Position numbers and translations under genes: made by a program | From: Streptomyces misionensis | Lineage (GTDB): Bacteria > Actinomycetota > Actinomycetes > Streptomycetales > Streptomycetaceae | DNA: 64,000 bases | Direction: 5' to 3' | Assembly: GCF_900104815.1 (NCBI RefSeq) | Contig: NZ_FNTD01000004.1 | Span: 1,240,001 to 1,304,000 of the forward strand | Shown here: in pieces, positions 9,458 to 18,141 of the stretch | Layout of the letters: each line of letters opens with the position of its first letter | How positions within the stretch are numbered: the stretch's first letter is position 1 | The notes under the pieces: generated by a model | Told to the model about the DNA's origin: nothing | The model's database searches: none | The model's input: only the letters and a program-made list of their open reading frames with translations

Positions 9458-9634
9458 CCTGGGCGATTGCCGCTCAGGCGCTACGTCGCTGAGCTGGCGC
9501 GTGAACGCCCAGCTCAGCACCTGTTGTCAGTGCCCCTTGGCAAGCTACGCAACCAACGACAGACACTCAGGGCATCCACCTGATCACAGCGAGTCGTACT
9601 GGGTGGACGGCTCGGCGAACGAAAGGGCACCGAG

Positions 9635-10528
9635 GTGACCGCTATGCCTACCGCGCTCCACCGGTTGGTGGGATCGGTGACCGAGACCTACACCGTGGCG
9701 GCTGAACATCCCAGGCCTGGCGACATCCGTCCGTCCCTCTGGGAGATCCACACACCCAACGGGGACAGGTGGTTCGCGAAGCAACACGTGGGTCCCAAAC
9801 TGCACGCCAGGGAGGTCAACGCATACGGAAACTGGACGGCCTCTCTCAAGCGGGGCCGGGCACCAGAACTCCTCGCCTCGGACGCCGCTTCGCGCACCAT
9901 CCTCGTCACCGCCGTCCCCGGGCGGAGCCTCGACACGCTCCGCCTGCCGGCCGAGCAGGAGCGTAAGGCGTATGAGCAAGCGGGCGAACTCCTCGCCCGG
10001 CATCACTCTGCGGCAGCCACACAGCCAGCCGCACAGGTGGCCCAAGAGCAGTGGGACGAGACGGTCGCGCGGCTTCGGCACTCTGCAGCCCCGTGCATTC
10101 CAGCGCACGAGATCTCGGTGGTGCGGGCGCTCCTCGATAAGGCTCCCCCCTCCCTGCCGCACGTTGCCGGACACGGCGACTACATGCCCAAGAACTGGAT
10201 GTGGGACGAGGCCGAACAACTACTGCGGATCATCGACTTCGAGCGAGCTGAACTCCAGCCTGCGTCGCGTCGGGATCTCAGCCGCCTCCGCTACCGGATC
10301 CTGCTGCAGCGCCCGGATCTGGATGCCGCGTTCCACTACGGCTACGGCCGCCCCCTCACTGAGGAGGAACTGGCGGCATGCCGGGCGTACGGAGCCCTGG
10401 ATGCAGTCGACTCGCTGACTTGGGGCAACCAGCACCGCGACCTCGGCCTGGTCGACGAGGCCCACACCATGCTGGAGAACCTGCGCCTGGAGAATCGCAG
10501 CCGCGCGTGGACGGGGTGGCGGGCATGA
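9635..10528 (+). CDS. APH-fold phosphotransferase
   Basis: A 297-aa protein starting at GTG with AAGGG upstream; an ATG three codons on is an alternative. It has a nucleotide-binding lobe with a WFAKQ lysine, the catalytic loop HGDYMPKN (about residues 180-187) and the metal-binding IIDFE (about 199-203). These are the Brenner-type motifs of the aminoglycoside/choline/fructosamine kinase fold, all intact. It is the first gene of a run continuing through a methyltransferase and a second kinase with overlapping ends. Substrate is unknown: a small-molecule kinase, resistance, or RiPP-tailoring role are all possible. Confidence 0.85.
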   Translation: MTAMPTALHRLVGSVTETYTVAAEHPRPGDIRPSLWEIHTPNGDRWFAKQHVGPKLHAREVNAYGNWTASLKRGRAPELLASDAASRTILVTAVPGRSLDTLRLPAEQERKAYEQAGELLARHHSAAATQPAAQVAQEQWDETVARLRHSAAPCIPAHEISVVRALLDKAPPSLPHVAGHGDYMPKNWMWDEAEQLLRIIDFERAELQPASRRDLSRLRYRILLQRPDLDAAFHYGYGRPLTEEELAACRAYGALDAVDSLTWGNQHRDLGLVDEAHTMLENLRLENRSRAWTGWRA

Positions 10529-11337
10529 ACGCCTTCTCCGGAACCGCCTCCTACTACCGGCGCTTCCGCCCCGTCATCCCAGACGAACTGGCCAGGCTTC
10601 TCGACCAGACAGCTCCGACGGCCTCGCCGCGGCGCCTGCTGGACATCGGCACCGGACCGGGAACCGTCGTTCACGCTCTCCTGCCCTACTTCGATGATGT
10701 CATCGCGGTCGACGCAGATGTCGCGATGCTCGTCGAGGCAGAAGGAGTGCTCCGTCCCGATCTCCCTCCCACCCATCGGCTGCAGATCCGGCACGCCTTT
10801 GCCGAGGACTTTGTGCCGCCGGACGGATGGCGTCCGCAACTCGTGACCTGCGGACGTGTCTTCCACTGGCTCGACCAGCCCCGTTTCCTTGAACGGCTCG
10901 ATGAATACGTTGCCCCGGAGGGCATCGTCGCCGTATTCAGCGATCGCAGTCTGTGGACGGCCAGCAGCACCTGGCAGCAGGCTGCGCGAACAGTCGTCCA
11001 GGAGTTCCTCGGTGAACAGCGGCATGCGGGCGCTGGCACGTTCGCGCCACCCGGCCCGCCGTACGAGGGGGTGCTGCGCAGCTCCGCCTTCTCGGATGTG
11101 ACCGGCGCGGTCATCCCGGTGCGGCGCCTATGGACGATCACCGAGGTCGTCGGCTACCTGTACTCGACCTCGTTCGCGGCCCCGCATCTGTTCGGCAACA
11201 ACCGCCGCGCATTCGAGACGCGCCTCACCGAGATTCTCGGCCCGCTCACGGACGCCGGCCACCTCGTGGAGGACAACGCCTTCACGGTGCTCGCCGCACG
11301 TCGCCCTTCACCTTCCAGGGACGTGACATGGACGTGA
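10525..11337 (+). CDS. Class I SAM-dependent methyltransferase
   Basis: A 270-aa protein. The start ATG overlaps the kinase stop (ATGA, 10525-10528), so an earlier in-frame start is not needed. Motif I LDIGTGPG sits near residues 39-46, motif II is IAVDAD, and the central segment VTCGRVFHWLD resembles the post-II region of UbiE/Trm-type small-molecule methyltransferases. Expected reaction: methyl transfer from S-adenosylmethionine to an unknown acceptor. Its position between two kinases in one operon suggests a shared pathway. Confidence 0.87.
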   Translation: MNAFSGTASYYRRFRPVIPDELARLLDQTAPTASPRRLLDIGTGPGTVVHALLPYFDDVIAVDADVAMLVEAEGVLRPDLPPTHRLQIRHAFAEDFVPPDGWRPQLVTCGRVFHWLDQPRFLERLDEYVAPEGIVAVFSDRSLWTASSTWQQAARTVVQEFLGEQRHAGAGTFAPPGPPYEGVLRSSAFSDVTGAVIPVRRLWTITEVVGYLYSTSFAAPHLFGNNRRAFETRLTEILGPLTDAGHLVEDNAFTVLAARRPSPSRDVTWT

Positions 11338-12380
11338 ACGACTCCGACCGCGGCGCGGCTCTGATGGTTGATGTGCTGGAGGACAGGTATGGGCTCATTG
11401 TCGGCATGGTCGAGCCGGTGCACATGGGCACGGACACGATCAACCGGTGGGTCCTGACCGAGGACGGGCGGCCGCTCTTTGTGAAGGAATACCGGCCCAC
11501 GGCAGATCTTGCTGCGGCACGGAGGGCCTGGAACATGTCGGAGTACTGCCGCGCCGCCCGGATTCCCGTCCCGCGCGTGTGGCCGGACGCAGACGGTGAC
11601 CTTGTCACGATCGCGGAGGGCTGTGCCTGGGCGGTGACCGACGAGGTGCCCGGGCGGGTGGCCACTACGGCGATGACGGTTCCCCTCGCTGAACACATCG
11701 GCGTCGTGATGGGGCGCATGCACCGGGCGCTCGCCGCCTACCCGTTACCGCAGCAAGTGCAGCACTCACGCTGGCGGACCGCCCCCGTGGAAGACGGCGT
11801 GGCCAGGTGCGCCAGTGTCTTGGCCGTCGCGCTCCGACATGGGCACGCCGATCTCCATCAGCTGAGACTGGACCTCGAGCAGCGGCGGGAGGACCTGTTC
11901 GAGCATGTGCACCGCCTGCGGGAGCAACTGCCGGCCAAACTCGTGGAGCAGGCTCTGCACGCGGACCTCTCCCGTACCAACCTGATCATTCGTGGCGATG
12001 CCGTCGCCGGCGTCATCGACTTCCGCGGCGCATGCGCCATGCCGGCCTGGGAACTGGGCCGGGCCGCTTTCGACCCACGTACCGTCGCCAACAGCCCGGA
12101 CTGGATCGCATGCGCGCGGGCAATGATCGGCTCATATCTCGCCGAGAACCCGAGCCTGCCCCTGGTGGAGGTAAGGGCCTGTGCACGGATCGCGCTCCTG
12201 TACATGCTGTTCAGCTTCTACGGTGCCACCACCAGCGAATACAACCTGCCCCCGGCGGCCGAGGCTGATCTGAAGCAGCACTGGCAGGAGCGGCAGACGA
12301 CGATCCGCCTGCTCCTGAACCATCTCGACGAACTCGACGACGCCTTCTCCGGCCTCTCGACCGGTGGAGGCGGCGCGTGA
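11328..12380 (+). CDS. APH-fold phosphotransferase (second)
   Basis: A 350-aa protein starting at ATG 11328 with AGGG upstream, overlapping the methyltransferase end by 10 bp. Kinase signatures: LFVKEY (ATP-lobe lysine), HADLSRTN (about residues 211-218, catalytic loop) and GVIDF (metal-binding Asp, about 228-232). It is only distantly similar to the kinase at 9635, so it is probably not a recent duplicate. The active-site residues look intact. The stop overlaps a GTG that could initiate a 31-residue peptide of unknown meaning (12377). Confidence 0.85.
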   Translation: MDVNDSDRGAALMVDVLEDRYGLIVGMVEPVHMGTDTINRWVLTEDGRPLFVKEYRPTADLAAARRAWNMSEYCRAARIPVPRVWPDADGDLVTIAEGCAWAVTDEVPGRVATTAMTVPLAEHIGVVMGRMHRALAAYPLPQQVQHSRWRTAPVEDGVARCASVLAVALRHGHADLHQLRLDLEQRREDLFEHVHRLREQLPAKLVEQALHADLSRTNLIIRGDAVAGVIDFRGACAMPAWELGRAAFDPRTVANSPDWIACARAMIGSYLAENPSLPLVEVRACARIALLYMLFSFYGATTSEYNLPPAAEADLKQHWQERQTTIRLLLNHLDELDDAFSGLSTGGGGA

Positions 12381-12456
12381 CGAGCTCTCTCACCACGGCC
12401 GCGTCAGCGTGCACGCCAGCAGTCGCCTCATCCCTACCCGCCCCGAGGGGGACGTC

Positions 12457-12561
12457 TTGGATCACACAGTGATCAACCCACGCAGGTCACCCGCAGCAGT
12501 CGGCGTGTGCACCATGCCCGTGCCCTGCGGCAGTGCGGCGGAGGAGGGACGGCGCCGATGA
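12457..12561 (+). CDS. Candidate 34-aa peptide coupled to ABC exporter
   Basis: A short frame starts at TTG 12457 with GAGGGG about 6 nt upstream and ends in TGA at 12559-12561, which overlaps the ATG of the ABC transporter gene (ATGA). The peptide has a leader-like N-terminus (MDHTVINPRRSPAAVG), a two-cysteine segment VCTMPVPCG, and a charged EEGRRR tail. The coupling, the ribosome-binding site and the neighbouring exporter, kinases and methyltransferase make a precursor peptide conceivable. No family match is recognised and the start codon is uncertain, so this is a hypothesis. Confidence 0.3.
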   Translation: MDHTVINPRRSPAAVGVCTMPVPCGSAAEEGRRR

Positions 12562-14519
12562 CGGAGCCGAAGAAGGGCGCGCTCTCTGCAACAGAAAATG
12601 AGCAGCCGGACGAGCAGCTGAAGTTCCTCGGCCAGGCAGACCGGCGCATCGAGGTCGGTAACGCGATCACGACGCGCTCCATGAAACGCCGTATGCCACA
12701 GCTGATGCGGCGTGCCATGGCGCTCGGCTGGCAGGTGGACCGCCACTCCGTGATCGCGTTGCTTGTCTGTGAGGTTGCCTCCGGGGTGCTGGAGGCCTTC
12801 GGGCTGCTCGCCACCACTGGCGTGATCAAGCCCGTGATCACGTCCGGGCACCTGTCCGCAGATCAACTCCTGGCTGCCGCTCCCTCGCTGACGGTGGTCG
12901 TCGGAGCCATTGGACTTCGCGCACTGCTCGGCATCGCGAGCACGGCACTCTCGGCCCGGCTCGCTCCCCGGATCTCCCGAGAAGCCGAACTGAAGTTGCT
13001 GGACGCCGCGACGCATGCGGAGCTGTCCGCCTACGACAACCCGGGATACAACGATCGCTGGGATGCCGCTGACCGCGGCGTGGACGTCTCTCGCGAGCTG
13101 CTCACCCAGTGCCAGTACATCCTCGCAGCTGCCGCCTCGCTGATCGCGTCCTTCTGCGCGCTGACGGCTGTCCATCCGGTCTTGCTGCCGCTGCTCATCC
13201 TCGCGGCGCTCCCGAAGGGCCTGTCGAGCGTGAGGGCGGCACGGGTCACGTACATCGCCTCGCTGAACACCGCGAAGGACCGCCGGCTGCTCGGGATGTT
13301 GCGCTGGTACCTGGTCGACAAGCAGACCGCAGACCAGATCCGGTCCGGCACGATGGCCCGTTTCCTGATCGGCAGGTATCGCGCCACCGGACAAGAGATC
13401 GACAAGACCACCGACCAAGCCACGTTGCGCAGCGCCAAGATCTCGCTGCTCGGCGGGGCCGCCGGCGGCTTCGCCAGCGCGGTCGTCTGGGCCGCCCTCG
13501 GACTGCTCGTTGCCGCCGGCCATATCTCCGTCGCCGCCCTGGGTACCGCGTTCCTCGCTCTCAGCCGCGTCAGCAGCAGCCTCGACGGGATCATCGGCTA
13601 CGGCGCCCAACTCTTCCGTACCGGCATGTATTTGGACGATTGGGCCGACTTCATCGACGAAGCCGGCGGTCACCGCATCAACCGTGGCACCGAGATCCCC
13701 ACCGGGCCCACGGTCGTACGCGCTGACAACGTCACCTTCAGGTACCCGAACGCCGACCGGCCCGCCCTCGACGCCGTGTCCCTGGAAGTCCGGCGCGGCG
13801 AGGTCCTGGCGCTGGTGGGCGAGAACGGGTCGGGCAAGACCACCCTCAGCAAACTCCTGTCCGCGCTCTACCTTCCCGATCAGGGACTGATCGCCTGGGA
13901 CGGCGTCGATACCAGGAACCTCGATGCGGAGGCCGCCTGGTCGCGGATCGCCGTGGTGCCGCAGAACTTCGCTTGCTGGCCCCTGTCAGCACGAGAAAAC
14001 ATCACCCTGGGCCAGCCCACGCCCAAGGGAGACGACACCGTCCTCGATGCCGCTCGGGCAGCAGGCGCCGACGAAGTCATCGATGATCTCCGCAGCGGCC
14101 TGAACACACTGCTCGCCAGGGAATGGTGGGGCGGTCAGGAACTGTCGGGCGGGCAATGGCAGCGCATCGCAATCGCCCGAGCCTTCCATCGCCCTGCCGG
14201 ACTGCTCGTCCTGGATGAACCGACCGCTGCGCTGGACCCGAGAGCCGAACATCGCATCTTCTCTGGCCTACGCCGTCACGCCGCCGATCGTGCCGTCATC
14301 CTCGTCACGCATCGCCTTACCAATGTCGCAATTGCCGACCGCATCGTGGTCCTCAACAAGGGCCGGGTCGTCCAGCACGGCCCCTTCGCCGAGCTTCTGG
14401 CGAACCGCAGCGGCCTGTTCCGCGAGTTGTGGGACCTACAGAACGAGCGGTCCGGACATATCCCAGCCCCTGCGTCCGCCGAACACGACGTTGCACCCAA
14501 TCAGCACGCCTTGTTCTGA
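12558..14519 (+). CDS. ABC transporter, fused permease/ATPase (type I exporter)
   Basis: A 653-aa half-transporter. The start ATG at 12558 is preceded by GAGGAGGG; a GTG at 12507 in frame is less likely. An N-terminal six-helix membrane domain (about 50-360) is followed by a nucleotide-binding domain with Walker A GENGSGKTT near 421-429, signature LSGGQ near 529, Walker B LLVLDEPT near 550, and a H-loop VTHRL. Exporters of this fused type often carry peptides or natural products and act as homodimers. It sits inside the kinase/methyltransferase operon, suggesting it exports the product. Confidence 0.9.
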   Translation: MTEPKKGALSATENEQPDEQLKFLGQADRRIEVGNAITTRSMKRRMPQLMRRAMALGWQVDRHSVIALLVCEVASGVLEAFGLLATTGVIKPVITSGHLSADQLLAAAPSLTVVVGAIGLRALLGIASTALSARLAPRISREAELKLLDAATHAELSAYDNPGYNDRWDAADRGVDVSRELLTQCQYILAAAASLIASFCALTAVHPVLLPLLILAALPKGLSSVRAARVTYIASLNTAKDRRLLGMLRWYLVDKQTADQIRSGTMARFLIGRYRATGQEIDKTTDQATLRSAKISLLGGAAGGFASAVVWAALGLLVAAGHISVAALGTAFLALSRVSSSLDGIIGYGAQLFRTGMYLDDWADFIDEAGGHRINRGTEIPTGPTVVRADNVTFRYPNADRPALDAVSLEVRRGEVLALVGENGSGKTTLSKLLSALYLPDQGLIAWDGVDTRNLDAEAAWSRIAVVPQNFACWPLSARENITLGQPTPKGDDTVLDAARAAGADEVIDDLRSGLNTLLAREWWGGQELSGGQWQRIAIARAFHRPAGLLVLDEPTAALDPRAEHRIFSGLRRHAADRAVILVTHRLTNVAIADRIVVLNKGRVVQHGPFAELLANRSGLFRELWDLQNERSGHIPAPASAEHDVAPNQHALF

Positions 14520-14536
14520 TCCCCGGGAAGAATGAG

Positions 14537-15439
14537 ATGACACCGACCGCCATACCCGCCGAGGCCGCTGAATGGGCCAGAGGCCACGTAGGAAGGCAGG
14601 CCGCCTGGGCCTTGCCGGCCGACCTCAGCGGTGCTCGGACGTGGCGTATGTCCTCGCCTCAGGGGCTCATCGACCTCCGTATCACGCGCACCGATGACGA
14701 CTTCCGCCGCGAGGTCTACGCTCACCGCCACGCTATCCGTCATCTCAGCCCCAGCCACGGTCCACGGTTACTCGCCAGCGAACCACGACTCAGGAGTTTG
14801 CTGACCGTGCAACCGAGGGGATGGCGCGTTGACACAGCAAATCTCCGCCTGTTGCCGCGAGTGCACGAGGACGCGGGTCACCTGCTGCGAGTGCTGCACG
14901 ACAGTGCAACTCGCGCTGAGAAAGCGCGCAGCCAAGCGACGCGGACCACGGTGCTCTATGTGCAACGCATCCGCGCCCTCGTCCGCCAGGTCGGTGCAGC
15001 GGTGCCCAGGACACAGTCCGATGCCGTTGAGCGGTCTGCGGCCGTCGTGTTGGAACACGTGCGGGATCTACCGGCCGCTTTCTGCCATGGCACGTTTGGT
15101 CCCGCGGCTTGGGAATGGCAGAGCCAGGCTCAGGTCCTGTCTCTCGCGGGGTTCGGCCGGTCACAGATCATGGCTGCCGTCATCGACCTCGCGCGGCCGG
15201 CACTGCTGTGGGCAGAGCAGCCGAACCTGCGTGACTGGTTCTTCAAGGGCTACTGCCGCGCGCTCTCGGAATCCGAGCTACTCATTCTGGGGCACATGTC
15301 AGTGCTGGCTGCGGGCGAAGACCTGGTTCACGCGATCCATTTGCGCGACACCGAGTCGATCGCAGCAGCGGCTGCTTCCCTCCGCCAAGCCACCGACCAG
15401 GCCGAGACCGCACGGCAACACGTCGACGGGCCCCGCTGA
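14537..15439 (+). CDS. Degenerate APH-fold protein (likely pseudokinase)
   Basis: A 300-aa protein with GGGAAG upstream of the ATG, 17 bp after the ABC gene. The overall layout follows the APH fold, but the active site is gone. The catalytic HGDxxxxN becomes HGTFGPAA (H184-G185-T186), and the metal-binding DFE/DFG Asp is replaced in AGFGRS (G205-F206-G207). The frame itself is intact, so this looks like a maintained pseudoenzyme and not a decaying gene. It may act as a regulator or partner of the two active kinases in the same operon. The fold assignment rests on motif alignment by eye. Confidence 0.65.
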   Translation: MTPTAIPAEAAEWARGHVGRQAAWALPADLSGARTWRMSSPQGLIDLRITRTDDDFRREVYAHRHAIRHLSPSHGPRLLASEPRLRSLLTVQPRGWRVDTANLRLLPRVHEDAGHLLRVLHDSATRAEKARSQATRTTVLYVQRIRALVRQVGAAVPRTQSDAVERSAAVVLEHVRDLPAAFCHGTFGPAAWEWQSQAQVLSLAGFGRSQIMAAVIDLARPALLWAEQPNLRDWFFKGYCRALSESELLILGHMSVLAAGEDLVHAIHLRDTESIAAAAASLRQATDQAETARQHVDGPR

Positions 15440-15597
15440 CGTCCAGGAATGCTGACCCGATCGCGAGTCGAACAACTTCCACACTGGAACACAGGAACGG
15501 AGAGTTCATCGTAAAGGACTTCTTCTCCACGGTTGTCCACCGGTGGCCTGAGGGCCGCCGCGACTACCACTGGCATCTGCTCGCCTCGCCCGAGTGG

Positions 15598-16122
15598 GTG
15601 GAGGAGACGCTGTTCGAGCCCTACCGGGAACTGACCCACCGACCGAGCCTTGCCCCGGTACGGCCGAGAAACTTCCACGTCACCGTCTTGCACGGGCCTC
15701 CGGTAAAGGAGATGTCTGATCAGGAGGTGGCCGACATGGTCGAGCAGGTGCGGGAAGGTTGCACCGGGATCGCCCCGGTGGACCTCACTCTCCAGAGGGC
15801 TTGTGTGGGAAGCGTCGCCATCGAGTGCGCGGGGCGCCCGGGAACTGCCTCTCGTCCACTGTGGCAACTGACTGCCGACGCCACCGTGGCGGCCACACTC
15901 GGCCAATACCAGCCCCTGCCCGCGGCCCATTACCCCCACGCGAGCATTGCCTACGGCGTGGATGATGTTGCTCGGCTCCCGATGAAAGTGTGGCTCAGCG
16001 ACAACGGCCCCGGCCCCGTGACGCTGCGAGTGGACAAGATCAGCCTCGTTGCCCAGTGGCACAACAGGCGGGAGATCATGTTCGACCGGATCCTCGACGT
16101 ACCTCTGGGTAGCGGCGAGTGA
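15598..16122 (+). CDS. 2'-5' RNA ligase-like (2H phosphoesterase) protein
   Basis: The two diagnostic H-x-T/S motifs are present: HVTV (H27) and HASI (H114), typical of the 2H phosphoesterase/2'-5' RNA ligase fold. The first canonical start is GTG 15598. However, plausible coding sequence continues in frame upstream to about 15508 (translating to KDFFSTVVHRWPEG...), where a GGAG motif is followed by ATC/GTA and no ATG, GTG or TTG. The true start may be non-canonical or mutated. Its GTGA overlap with the NUDIX gene indicates coupling. Substrate unknown. Confidence 0.7.
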   Translation: MEETLFEPYRELTHRPSLAPVRPRNFHVTVLHGPPVKEMSDQEVADMVEQVREGCTGIAPVDLTLQRACVGSVAIECAGRPGTASRPLWQLTADATVAATLGQYQPLPAAHYPHASIAYGVDDVARLPMKVWLSDNGPGPVTLRVDKISLVAQWHNRREIMFDRILDVPLGSGE

Positions 16123-16721
16123 CCGGCGCCGCGGCCCGCCGTGGTTCAGGCAAATCGCCTCAGTGGCCTACCTCCGGGGGCGAGGCGAGCGCCATGGGGT
16201 GGGTACGGACAGCGACCAAGTTGATCCATCAGGGGGCTTTCATCTCCCTGCACCGGGACTCAGTCCTCCGCCCGGACGGACGCGCCGACACTTACGATCA
16301 CGTCAGCGTCGACGACGCTGTGCGGGTCGTCGCCCTCGACGACCGAGGGCACGTCGTTCTGGTCGAGGATGACTTCTACCTCCAGGGACGACGCGTCCTA
16401 CACCTGCCCGGCGGCGGCTGCGGTGGACAGGCCCCTGCGGAAGCGGCCCTTCGGGAACTGGAGGAGGAGACTGGCTTCGTGGCCGACAATCTGCGCCCAT
16501 TGGGCGCGATCGATCCCCTGCCGGCGGTCACCTCGGCACGCACGTTTCTTTTCATCGCGACCAGTCTGCGGCGTGGAGTAACGCGGCGGGACACCACGGA
16601 GCTCGGCATGACCCAGCATCTGCGCCCACTCCGGGATGCCGTCACAGCCGTACGGGACGGCGAGATCACCGATGCGGGAAGCGTGACCGCGCTCCTTCTG
16701 GCCGAACACGCTCACGCATAG
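16119..16721 (+). CDS. NUDIX hydrolase
   Basis: A 200-aa protein with a complete Nudix box near residues 98-120 (a glycine, then REL-EEETG, matching GX5EX7REUXEEXGU), so it should hydrolyse a nucleoside diphosphate linked to another moiety. The GTG at 16119 overlaps the upstream gene by 4 bp. ATG 16194 is an alternative that removes a low-complexity N-terminus. It is the last well-supported gene of the kinase/exporter operon. Substrate unknown. Confidence 0.87.
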   Translation: MTGAAARRGSGKSPQWPTSGGEASAMGWVRTATKLIHQGAFISLHRDSVLRPDGRADTYDHVSVDDAVRVVALDDRGHVVLVEDDFYLQGRRVLHLPGGGCGGQAPAEAALRELEEETGFVADNLRPLGAIDPLPAVTSARTFLFIATSLRRGVTRRDTTELGMTQHLRPLRDAVTAVRDGEITDAGSVTALLLAEHAHA

Positions 16722-16730
16722 AGTGCGGAC

Positions 16731-17054
16731 ATGGAAGAACGGCCGGAAGAGCGTCAGGCAGCGTGGGAGCTATACCTGGCGCTACTCGACCTAGCCGACA
16801 GTCAGTCCTTTGGACAGGTTCCCTCCACTGGGGACGGGACGCTCGGCGACCTGGATGACGCCCTCGCGCAGCTGAGAGCGCACCAGGATGTGTTGAGGCA
16901 CCGGAATGCTGTCTTGGTTGAACTAGTACACGAGGCCATCCTTTGCTGGGATGACCGGCCAGCCGACCGTCTCGTGCAGTTGATGCCGCTGCTTGATGCT
17001 CTCGCTGCAATCGCCGGGGCAACCCTCCCGCTCCAGGTACCGCCTACCACGTAG
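16731..17054 (+). CDS. Hypothetical protein
   Basis: A 107-aa acidic, largely helical protein (ERQAAWELYLALLDLADSQ, AQLRAHQDVLRHRN). It starts 9 bp after the NUDIX stop in the same direction; the ribosome-binding site is weak. No domain is recognised. Regular third-position G/C and the close spacing favour a real gene. Confidence 0.5.
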   Translation: MEERPEERQAAWELYLALLDLADSQSFGQVPSTGDGTLGDLDDALAQLRAHQDVLRHRNAVLVELVHEAILCWDDRPADRLVQLMPLLDALAAIAGATLPLQVPPTT

Positions 17055-17084
17055 CGGTACTTGCGACGTAGGCACGGCGGCTCT

Positions 17085-17390
17085 GCCGTACGGCAAGCGC
17101 GTCCAGCCACTGCGCCGCCCCAAGCGCCTGTACACCGACTGCGGCTACGACCACGAGTTCAACGGGACAAGGTCTGCCGGTTCCAGATCACCCCCACGTC
17201 GCCCGGCGCGGCACCGGGCACGGTCCCGGCCTGGGCGTGTACCGCTGGGCTACAGAAGGAGCGATCGCGCTGCTGCACCGGTTCGGCCGCCTGCGCAGCA
17301 GATCGTCATCGGGAGGACGGCAAGGTCCATGGCGCGACGGCCCGTCTCGATCAGGCGGTGGCGGACACGCCCGAGAATGAGACGACTGAA
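17085..17390 (+). pseudogene. IS5-type transposase relic
   Basis: Fragments in different frames match the C-terminal DDE domain of IS5-family transposases: RPKRLYTDCGYDHEF (the D-x-GYD block), then in another frame GPGLGVYRWATEGAIALLHRF (normally VVERTFAWLHGF), then a further shifted tail. The catalytic glutamate region reads TEGAI. No start, no 5' half and no terminal repeats are visible, so it is a decayed remnant. Confidence 0.65.
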
Positions 17391-17499
17391 TAGCGCACTA
17401 GGTGTGCCTGTCGCTGGACGGCCGTACGCGTGGCGGGGTGGTCTCGTCGGGTCGAGCGGTGACACACTCACTGCGGGGCTGGTTCGAAGGGGGCTTGGC

Positions 17500-18105
17500 A
17501 TGGCGAGTGTAACCACGGCTGAGGCTGTTGTGGCAGTCAGCGGCGTGGAGACTGAGGTAGAAGAAGGTACGCAAGGCAAGGTACGGATCCGTGTGATCCG
17601 CCACGATCTGTCCGTTGTGCGGGAGGACGGGGATGGCCGGGCGCTTCATCTAGTGGCGCCGACGGGCATTCACCCAGCGAGCGAGAATGCCTCCGTCGTT
17701 GTCGCCGATGCTCGATCAGCCTCCATCCCTCACGTCGTCCTTGACAGGGCAGTGCAGTCGAATCCCGTGGCAGCAGTCGTGGGCGCGGTGACGAGCGATC
17801 GCGAGGCACTCGTGTGGGTCTGCGTCCAGCCGCCGGCAGTCCTGGAGCGGGTGGGCTACACGGTCCGGGTCCGCAGCACGGAGCCCGGGCAGCCCGAACT
17901 GTATCCATCTGTGGTCCACGGGTGGGCCCGCTGGTGGTGCGAACAGCACACCGACATTCCGCCCGGCTATCCCCGCCGTGCGCTTCTGCCCCTTCCACCT
18001 GAGCGGATCGACGTCACGATGGCAACCGACACTTACCGTCTCCGCGTCGCCCCGGCCGACCACTGGACGATGCGTGACCGAGAGGATCCGACGGAGGCGC
18101 TCTGA
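17500..18105 (+). CDS. Hypothetical protein
   Basis: A 201-aa protein starting at ATG 17500 with AAGGGGG 7-13 nt upstream. No known domain is recognised. The centre contains beta-rich segments (GALHLVAPTG-like, VWVCVQPPAV) and the end is HWTMRDRED. It is flanked by a transposase relic and by minus-strand genes, and it converges on the gene at 18142-18765. Codon use is normal for this genome. Confidence 0.6.
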   Translation: MASVTTAEAVVAVSGVETEVEEGTQGKVRIRVIRHDLSVVREDGDGRALHLVAPTGIHPASENASVVVADARSASIPHVVLDRAVQSNPVAAVVGAVTSDREALVWVCVQPPAVLERVGYTVRVRSTEPGQPELYPSVVHGWARWWCEQHTDIPPGYPRRALLPLPPERIDVTMATDTYRLRVAPADHWTMRDREDPTEAL

Positions 18106-18141
18106 GAGCGTCGGCCTCGTGCCTATCTCGTTGAGGGAACG

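Noticed and set aside
12377..12472. A 31-codon frame starting at the GTG that overlaps the kinase stop
   Set aside because: It has no clear ribosome-binding site and ends without overlapping the ABC gene; the 12457 frame is better supported.
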